From: JACVRX01 sp963819885
Lineage (GTDB): Bacteria; Actinomycetota; Actinomycetes; Jiangellales; Jiangellaceae
Assembly: GCA_963819885.1 (NCBI GenBank)
Contig: CAWFXV010000030.1
Coordinates: 124,001-188,000, forward strand
Length of the DNA stretch: 64,000 nt
Direction: 5' to 3'
Position 1 is the first letter of the stretch; each line of letters opens with the position of its first letter. Of the stretch, positions 58,665 through 64,000 are shown piece by piece. Below the pieces are notes generated by a model. It did no database searches. It had not been told where the DNA came from and saw only the letters and a program-made list of their open reading frames with translations. Both the position numbers and the translations under genes were made by a program.

Positions 58665-59150
58665 TCACTCCTCTCCCCCGTCGAAGCGGCGGAACTCGAC
58701 TTGTACCCGTGCCGTTCTGATCGCGTCATACGGCAGCCGTCGCGACGAACCGTCGACCTCCAGCACCGCGCCGGCTTCGTCGGCGATCTGAATCCGCCCC
58801 AGCAGGTCGCTGCGGTCCTCGAGCACCACGTGGACCAGCCGACCGATGTTCCGTCGCCAATGCCTCGGCAGCCGCAGCGGGCGAGCGACACCAGGCGAGC
58901 TGACCTCCAGCGTGTACGGGGCGTCACCGAGCACATCCGTCGCATCCATCGCAGCGGACAGGGCGTGCGACAGAGTGGCACATTGGTCGAGGTCGACACC
59001 GCCGTCCGCGTCGACGACGACGTTGACACGATGGCGCCGTCCGGCGGCCGTGACCTCCAGTGCCTCGAGGTCGAAGCCTTGCTCAATGCATAGTGGCTCG
59101 ACGACATCGAGAAGATGCTCGTCAACGAGGTCGCGGCTCGGATTGCTCAT
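58665..59150 (-). CDS. rimP: Ribosome maturation factor RimP
   Basis: A 161-residue RimP: LDVVEPLCIEQGFDLEALEVTAAGRRHRVNVVVDADGGVDLDQC and SSPGVARPLRLPRHWRRNIGRLV. It helps 30S assembly. ATG 59150 is preceded by GAGGAGG; the longer frame to 59255 has no homology. Its end overlaps the nusA leader region. Confidence 0.93.
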   Translation of the reverse strand: MSNPSRDLVDEHLLDVVEPLCIEQGFDLEALEVTAAGRRHRVNVVVDADGGVDLDQCATLSHALSAAMDATDVLGDAPYTLEVSSPGVARPLRLPRHWRRNIGRLVHVVLEDRSDLLGRIQIADEAGAVLEVDGSSRRLPYDAIRTARVQVEFRRFDGGEE

Positions 59151-59270
59151 CCCGAGGACCTCCTCGCTGTCGAGTTGTCGGCCGGAAACGTCCCGGTCGC
59201 GGCCGTCCGTGCTGGTCAGCGTACTCCCGGAGGGGACCGGCCCGCGTTGTGTCAACCGGTGTCCTACCGT

Positions 59271-59837
59271 GTGCGGGTGCTACCTCCGGACACGACGCCG
59301 GCAGCCAGCGTGTCCCGGCGGTCGGTGCTGGTCAGTGCTACTGCGCTGGCTGCCGTGGCCTGCACTGACCTGCCCGCTGGTGCGCCGCGGCCCAGCTCCT
59401 CCGCGCCCACACCCGACGAGCAGCTGCGCCGGGACCTCGCCGCTGCCGAAGCTGACCTGGTTGCTCTCTATGCCGCCACCCGGGCGGCGCACCCCGAGCT
59501 CGAAGATGCCCTTGCCCTGGTCGAAGATCGCCACCGGCACCACAGTGCTGCTGTCGGGTCCTCGGGGCGTCTCGCTCCCGCCGTGCGCCCCACGACGGCA
59601 ACGCCAGACGGCGCGTCCGCCAGCGCGGGTGCGGCGCCGACTATTACCACAACCGGTCGGTCTGTGGCTGCCGATCCGACGGTGGCCGTCGGCGTCCTGC
59701 GAGTCGCCGAGGAGAACGCGGCCGAAGCGCGGTTGCGGGACTGCCTGCGCTGCGACGATCCAGCGCTTGCCGAGCTGGTCGCGGCCATAGCGGCCGGAGA
59801 GGCGGCGAACGCCGTGCTGCTCCCGGCGGCGCCATGA
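59271..59837 (+). CDS. Lipoprotein with RR signal peptide
   Basis: A 188-residue secreted protein. The signal peptide has twin arginine SRRSVLV and lipobox LAAVAC (cysteine near residue 31), so it may be a Tat-exported lipoprotein. The mature part is Ala/Arg/Glu-rich and helical with a Ser/Thr/Ala low-complexity segment in the middle. It is coupled to the DUF4439 gene (its stop overlaps that ATG). GTG 59271 is preferred over the ATG-type start inside the rimP region. Confidence 0.7.
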   Translation: MRVLPPDTTPAASVSRRSVLVSATALAAVACTDLPAGAPRPSSSAPTPDEQLRRDLAAAEADLVALYAATRAAHPELEDALALVEDRHRHHSAAVGSSGRLAPAVRPTTATPDGASASAGAAPTITTTGRSVAADPTVAVGVLRVAEENAAEARLRDCLRCDDPALAELVAAIAAGEAANAVLLPAAP

Positions 59838-60256
59838 GCACGCTGGACGCGCTACAGGCCGTTCTCGCTGGAGAGCACGCATGCGTATACGGATACGGCG
59901 CGCTTGGACCACACGCCGCCGAGCAGGACCAGTCGACGGTCAACGCCGCCTACGACGCGCACCTGACCCGGCGCGACATGCTGGCTGAGCTGATTCGGGC
60001 TCGCAGCGCCGAGCCGGTCGCGTCGTTGCCGGCATACGCCGTGCCGTTTCCCGTCCACGACGCAGGCTCAGCTCGCAGCCTTGCCGGCTTATTGGAGGAA
60101 CGGCTGACCGTCCTCTACGCCGACCTCGTCGCCGTGAGCACGAATACGGCGCTGCGGCGAGCGTCAGCTCAGGCCTTGCTCGATACGGCCGTGCTCGCCG
60201 CCGGCTGGACCGGGAGGACATCTCCGCTACCCGGCATCGACCCGCCGGCCGACTGA
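59834..60256 (+). CDS. Ferritin-like DUF4439 protein
   Basis: A 140-residue helical protein with typical DUF4439 features: TLDALQAVLAGEHACVYGYGALG, AYDAHLTRRDMLAELI, and SLAGLLEERLTVLYADLVAV. DUF4439 is a ferritin-like fold. Its N-terminal EH and the H/R in AHLTRRDM match the family. It overlaps the lipoprotein gene by 4 bp and ends just before sthA on the other strand. The pair is conserved near nusA in actinomycetes (Rv2844 region). Confidence 0.85.
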   Translation: MSTLDALQAVLAGEHACVYGYGALGPHAAEQDQSTVNAAYDAHLTRRDMLAELIRARSAEPVASLPAYAVPFPVHDAGSARSLAGLLEERLTVLYADLVAVSTNTALRRASAQALLDTAVLAAGWTGRTSPLPGIDPPAD

Positions 60257-60261
60257 GATTC

Positions 60262-61674
60262 TCACAGACCGAATCGGTCGACCGCCCGCAGCTTGTTGGT
60301 GGCATCCAGTGCCGCGACCTTGTACGCCTCCGAGAGGGTCGGGTAGTTGAAAACGGTGTCGACGAGATAGTCGACAGTTCCACCGCAGCCCATCACCGCC
60401 TGCCCGATATGCACCAGATCGGTGGCGCCGGTGCCGAATACGTGCACCCCGAGGACGTGCCGGGTCGCCGTTGACACGAGCAGTTTGAGCATGCCGTACG
60501 AGTCGCCCACGATCTGTCCTCGCGCGAGCTCGCGGTACCGCGAGATTCCCACCTCGTAGGGAACCGAGTCTGCCGTCAGCGCTACTTCCGTACGCCCGCA
60601 GTAGGAGATCTCCGGGATGGTGTAGATGCCGATCGGTTGGATGTCATGCAGCTTGGTGGCCGGCTCGCCGAACGCATACAAGGCGGCAAGCCGCCCTTGG
60701 TCCATGCTCGTCGCCGCCAGGGCCGGAAAGCCGATCACGTCGCCGACGGCGAAAATGTGCGGCACCGTCGTGCGGTACTCGTCGTCCACCGTGATCCGGC
60801 CCCGAGGGTCTGCGGTCAGTCCGGCCGCTTCGAGGTCGAGCTCCTCGGTCATGCCCTGGCGCCCGGCCGAGTACATGACGGTCTCGGCGGCGATGCGCTT
60901 CCCGCTCGCCAAGGTCGTGACCGTTCCATGCTGGCCGACCTCGACCTTCTCGACCTCCTCGCCGAATCGGAAGGTCACCGACAGGTCGCGCAGGTGGAAC
61001 TTCAGGGACTCGACCACCTCGGGATCGCAGAACTCGAGCATGCGGTCGCGCCTTTCGACGACGGTGACCCGCGTCCCGAGCGCGGCGAACATCGACGCGT
61101 ACTCGATGCCGATCACCCCGGCACCGACCACCACCATGGTGTCGGGAACCCGCTCGAGCGACATGATGCCGTCGGAATCGACGACCCGGACTTCGTCGAA
61201 CTCCACATGGGCGGGGCGGGCCGGCCGTGACCCCGTCGCAATCACGATCTGTCCGGCCCGGACCATCCGGTGTTCCCCGCCGCCGGAGATCTCGACGGTG
61301 TGGGGGTCGATGAAGCGTCCGGAACCGATCAAGAGGTCGATGTGGTTGCGGAACAACTGTGACCGTACGACCTCGATCTCCCGGCCGATGACGTGTTGGG
61401 TGCGAGCCAGCAAATCCTGGACGGTGATCTCCTGCTTCACCCGGTACGACTGGCCGTACAGCTCGCGCATGGACAGGCCGGTCAGGTAGAGGACGGCTTC
61501 GCGCAGGGTCTTCGACGGGATGGTGCCGGTGTTGACGCACACGCCACCGATCATGTGCCGCCGCTCGACGACGCAGACCCGTTGACCCAGCTTGGCTGCG
61601 CCGATCGCTGCCTTCTGACCGCCTGGCCCCGAGCCGATGACCAGCAGGTCGTAGTCGTGCTCGGGCTCGTCCAT
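60262..61674 (-). CDS. sthA: Soluble pyridine nucleotide transhydrogenase SthA
   Basis: A 470-residue flavoprotein of the dihydrolipoamide-dehydrogenase family: GSGPGGQKAAI (FAD), GAGVIGIEYASMF (NAD(P)H), FAVGDVIG. In the usual redox-disulphide position it reads GGVCVNTGTIPSKT, so only one cysteine remains, which is characteristic of SthA rather than of lipoamide dehydrogenase. It transfers hydride between NADPH and NAD+. ATG 61674 is chosen over an upstream start at 61764. Confidence 0.92.
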   Translation of the reverse strand: MDEPEHDYDLLVIGSGPGGQKAAIGAAKLGQRVCVVERRHMIGGVCVNTGTIPSKTLREAVLYLTGLSMRELYGQSYRVKQEITVQDLLARTQHVIGREIEVVRSQLFRNHIDLLIGSGRFIDPHTVEISGGGEHRMVRAGQIVIATGSRPARPAHVEFDEVRVVDSDGIMSLERVPDTMVVVGAGVIGIEYASMFAALGTRVTVVERRDRMLEFCDPEVVESLKFHLRDLSVTFRFGEEVEKVEVGQHGTVTTLASGKRIAAETVMYSAGRQGMTEELDLEAAGLTADPRGRITVDDEYRTTVPHIFAVGDVIGFPALAATSMDQGRLAALYAFGEPATKLHDIQPIGIYTIPEISYCGRTEVALTADSVPYEVGISRYRELARGQIVGDSYGMLKLLVSTATRHVLGVHVFGTGATDLVHIGQAVMGCGGTVDYLVDTVFNYPTLSEAYKVAALDATNKLRAVDRFGL

Positions 61675-61782
61675 GTCGTCTCCCTCGGATGCCGCGACAT
61701 CTTCAAGGGTGACGGTGGCGTCCGGAACCGGCAACCTGGGGGACGAGCGCAGTCCTGGGGGCACGAACGTGCGTGCACGTAC

Positions 61783-63570
61783 TCAGCGCTCGTGGACCTC
61801 GACGAGGTGTGCGACCGCGCCGCGCACCGGTACGTGGACGCGCTCTCCGCTGCGACGGTCCTTGACCTCGACCGTTCCGTCGGCCAGCCCACGCCCGACG
61901 ACGACGATAGTCGGGATCCCGATCAGCTCGGAGTCGGCGAACTTCACCCCTGTCGAGACGTTCTTGCGGTCGTCGTAGAGCACCCGGATCCCGGCCTCGT
62001 CCAGTTCGCGCGCGAGCTGGTCGGCCGCCTCGAACACCGCATCGTCTCGGCCGGCCGCCACGATGTGGACGTCGGCAGGCGCGACCTCCCGCGGCCAGCA
62101 CAGGCCGGCATCGTCGTGGGTCTGCTCGGCGATTGCCGCGACCGCTCGAGACACGCCGATCCCGTAGGAGCCCATGGTGACGGTGACGAGCGTGCCGGTC
62201 TCGTCGAGCACCTTGAGGTCCAGCGCCTGGGCAAACCACCGCCCGAGTTGGAAGATGTGCCCGATCTCGATCCCGCGAGCCAGCTCCAGCGGCCCGGAGC
62301 CGTCGGGGGCAGGATCGCCGGCCTGGACATCGGCGGCCTCGATGGTGCCGTCTCCAGTGAAGTCACGCCCCGCCACCAGGTCGAAGACGTGGCGACCCGC
62401 GGCGTTGGCGCCGGTGACCCAGCGGGTGCCGTCGACGACGCGAGGGTCGAGCAGATAGCGGATCTTCGCTGGGGCCTCGGCACCGAGGTATTGAGCTGCG
62501 TCACCGGTGTCGAAAGTCGCCGGGCCGATGTACCCGCGTACGAGCGTCGGGTTGGTTGCGAACTCGGCGTCGGTGAAGGGTTCGACCTCGGCCGGCAACA
62601 CGGCCGCCTCCAAGCGCTTGAGGTCGACCTCACGGTCACCTGGGAGCCCGACGATGAGCGGCTGCCTGGCGCCGTCGGGCTGGCGCAAGGTGAGGACGAC
62701 GTTTTTCAACGTGTCCGACGCCGTCCAGGGCCGGTCCTCCCGGGGAAACCGCTTGTTGGCCAGCTCGACAAGGGTTTCGATCGTCGGGGTGTCGGGCGTG
62801 TCCTCGACATGGGCGGGGGGGATGCCGTCGTACGGAAGCGGGCTCGGGGCCGGCGTCGTCACAGCCTCCACGTTCGCGGCGTAGCCACCGCTTGACCGCA
62901 CGAAGGTGTCCTCACCGATATCACACGGTGCAAGGAACTCCTCGCTGGTGTTGCCGCCCATCGCCCCGGAGCTCGCCGCGACGATGACGAAGTCCAGGCC
63001 GAGCCGTTCGAACGTGCGGATGTACGCGCGGCGATGTCGCTCGTACGAGCGTTGCAGTCCCGCGTCGTCGACGTCGAACGAGTACGAGTCCTTCATCACG
63101 AACTCGCGCCCCCGCAGGATGCCGGCCCGCGGGCGGGCCTCGTCGCGATACTTGGTCTGGATCTGGTAGAGCGCGAGCGGCAGGTCCTTGTACGAGGAGT
63201 ACAGATCCTTCACGAGCAGCGTGAACAGCTCCTCATGCGTGGGGCCGAGCAGGTAGTCGCCACCCTTGCGATCATGCAGTCGGAAGATGCCGTCGCCATA
63301 GGTGGTCCACCGGCCGCTGGCCTCGTACGGTTCCCGCGGGATGAGCGCTGGGAAGTGCACCTCCTGCGCACCCGAGCGGTCCATTTCTTCCCGGATGACC
63401 TGCTCCACGTTGCGAAGAACCCGATAACCCAGCGGTAGCCAGGAGAAGATGCCCGGCGCTACCCGGCGGATGTACCCGGCCCGCACGAGCAGCCGATGGC
63501 TGGGCACCTCCGCGTCGACGGGGTCCTCGCGCAGGGTTCGCAGGAACAGCGTGGTCATCCGCAGGATCAC
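61783..63570 (-). CDS. proS: Prolyl-tRNA synthetase ProS
   Basis: A 595-residue class II synthetase, bacterial type with editing domain. Motifs include TLFLRTLREDPVDAEVPSHRLLVRAGYIRR, GPTHEELFT and TKYRDEARPRAGILRGREFVMKDSYSF (motif 2), plus a C-terminal GSYGIGVSRAVAA motif 3. It charges tRNAPro and clears mischarged Ala. GTG 63570 with GGAG upstream aligns with the family N-terminus. Confidence 0.95.
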   Translation of the reverse strand: MILRMTTLFLRTLREDPVDAEVPSHRLLVRAGYIRRVAPGIFSWLPLGYRVLRNVEQVIREEMDRSGAQEVHFPALIPREPYEASGRWTTYGDGIFRLHDRKGGDYLLGPTHEELFTLLVKDLYSSYKDLPLALYQIQTKYRDEARPRAGILRGREFVMKDSYSFDVDDAGLQRSYERHRRAYIRTFERLGLDFVIVAASSGAMGGNTSEEFLAPCDIGEDTFVRSSGGYAANVEAVTTPAPSPLPYDGIPPAHVEDTPDTPTIETLVELANKRFPREDRPWTASDTLKNVVLTLRQPDGARQPLIVGLPGDREVDLKRLEAAVLPAEVEPFTDAEFATNPTLVRGYIGPATFDTGDAAQYLGAEAPAKIRYLLDPRVVDGTRWVTGANAAGRHVFDLVAGRDFTGDGTIEAADVQAGDPAPDGSGPLELARGIEIGHIFQLGRWFAQALDLKVLDETGTLVTVTMGSYGIGVSRAVAAIAEQTHDDAGLCWPREVAPADVHIVAAGRDDAVFEAADQLARELDEAGIRVLYDDRKNVSTGVKFADSELIGIPTIVVVGRGLADGTVEVKDRRSGERVHVPVRGAVAHLVEVHER

Positions 63571-63663
63571 GTGGATCTCCGTCTCGCGGTGCGGCCAGTT
63601 GACCGGGCGAGGATATCCAGCGCCGATCTGGGAGGTCGCCACCTTTCCCGGGAGGCAGTGCCG

Positions 63664-64000
63664 TCAGGGACGCAGCGGTGCGAGTCCCGCAATGTTCCCG
63701 CGACTGGTCACGACCGCGGTCGTGCGCGCCAGCGCTTCCTCGAGCCGAGCAGCACTCGTCGTGCCGGTATCGCCGGAGGCGAGCGCGGTCGGTACCACGA
63801 GCACTTCGATGGGGAACTCGTAGGTCTGGTACAGCGGCAGGTATTCCGCTGCTGTGACGACAAAGCGTCCGGTAGACCGATCTTCGGTGAACGTGAAGCG
63901 GGTGAGCAGTCCCTCCGACTTGGGTCCCTGCGGCTCGGCGTGATTGGCCATGAGATTGCCCATGCCATAGACCACCCACTCCCCGCCGATGTTCTCCATC
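63664..64000 (-). CDS. CapA-like protein, C-terminal part (cut by window edge)
   Basis: The visible 111 residues end a CapA family protein: WVVYGMGNLMANHAEPQG is the family C-terminal signature (poly-gamma-glutamate synthesis CapA, metallophosphoesterase-like fold). The start is outside the window. CapA proteins act in capsule or poly-gamma-glutamate metabolism, but the actinobacterial relatives have unknown roles. Encoded upstream of proS on the same strand. Confidence 0.75.
   Translation of the reverse strand, partial: MENIGGEWVVYGMGNLMANHAEPQGPKSEGLLTRFTFTEDRSTGRFVVTAAEYLPLYQTYEFPIEVLVVPTALASGDTGTTSAARLEEALARTTAVVTSRGNIAGLAPLRP

Noticed and set aside
60262..61674. SthA read as a dihydrolipoamide dehydrogenase with a damaged active site
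   Set aside because: The GTIPSK form with one cysteine is the normal SthA sequence, so this is not a broken enzyme.
1..64000. tRNA or rRNA genes, CRISPR arrays, insertion sequences
   Set aside because: No cloverleaf-like or ribosomal sequence, no regularly spaced repeats and no transposase was recognised by eye; a covariance search could still find a small RNA.

Overview
The window is about 64 kb of very GC-rich DNA (strong G/C bias at third codon positions, many GTG starts, 1-4 bp start/stop overlaps) from an actinomycete chromosome. The backbone hflX-dapF-miaA-(LigB-like)-miaB-gluABCD-rny-recX-recA-clgR-cinA-pgsA-rimO-ftsK-rnj-dapA-thyX-dapB-M16 protease-pnp-rpsO-ribF-truB-rbfA-ylxP-infB-ylxR-nusA-rimP-sthA-proS matches the order of the recA/nusA region in Streptomyces, Frankia-like actinomycetes and, in part, Mycobacterium. 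The presence of RNase Y and the gluABCD position argue against Mycobacterium itself; a Frankia-, Sporichthya- or Jatrophihabitans-like lineage is plausible, but this is inference from gene order. No rRNA, tRNA, CRISPR array or prophage was recognised.

Layout. 1-8.6 kb: hflX (cut by the window edge), dapF, miaA, miaB and a glutamate-type ABC importer gluABCD. 8.6-13.4 kb: rny, a hairpin-rich intergenic region, recX, and recA carrying a 368-residue LAGLIDADG intein, with a LexA (SOS) box upstream. 13.4-17.5 kb: a tightly overlapped ABC-2 exporter plus MFS operon that sits between recA and its usual neighbour DUF3046. 17.5-23.4 kb: an accessory strip of small enzymes (VOC, two F420/flavin-type proteins, DinB, SnoaL), a DUF4287 protein, a DUF222-HNH protein and a DUF4386 membrane protein with a twin-palindrome operator. 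23.5-28.0 kb: an Lhr-family helicase split by a +1 frameshift. 28-38.6 kb: clgR, cinA, pgsA, rimO, a DUF72 protein, ftsK, rnj, dapA, thyX. 38.7-46.4 kb: a second accessory block with the paaABCDE phenylacetyl-CoA epoxidase operon, a ClpC-type N-domain-only protein, a GNAT, an ASCH protein, DUF2461 and azlCD. 46.4-64 kb: dapB, M16 protease, pnp, rpsO, then the ribF-truB-rbfA-ylxP-infB-ylxR-nusA-rimP translation/transcription cluster, a lipoprotein/ferritin-like pair, sthA, proS and a partial CapA-like gene.

How the genes work together. The core genes cover tRNA modification (miaA, miaB, truB), ribosome maturation and translation (hflX, rimO, rimP, rbfA, infB, rpsO, proS), RNA turnover (rny, rnj, pnp), diaminopimelate/lysine synthesis (dapA, dapB, dapF), recombination and SOS (recA, recX), and chromosome segregation (ftsK). 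The most notable non-standard signals are the recA intein with codon-atypical extein flanks (a likely co-conversion footprint), two similar codon-atypical patches with no intein (recA P-loop, thyX active-site region), the lhr frameshift, an in-frame coding-like tail after the MFS stop codon, and several orphan palindromes and hairpins. No wholly new multigene system could be demonstrated.
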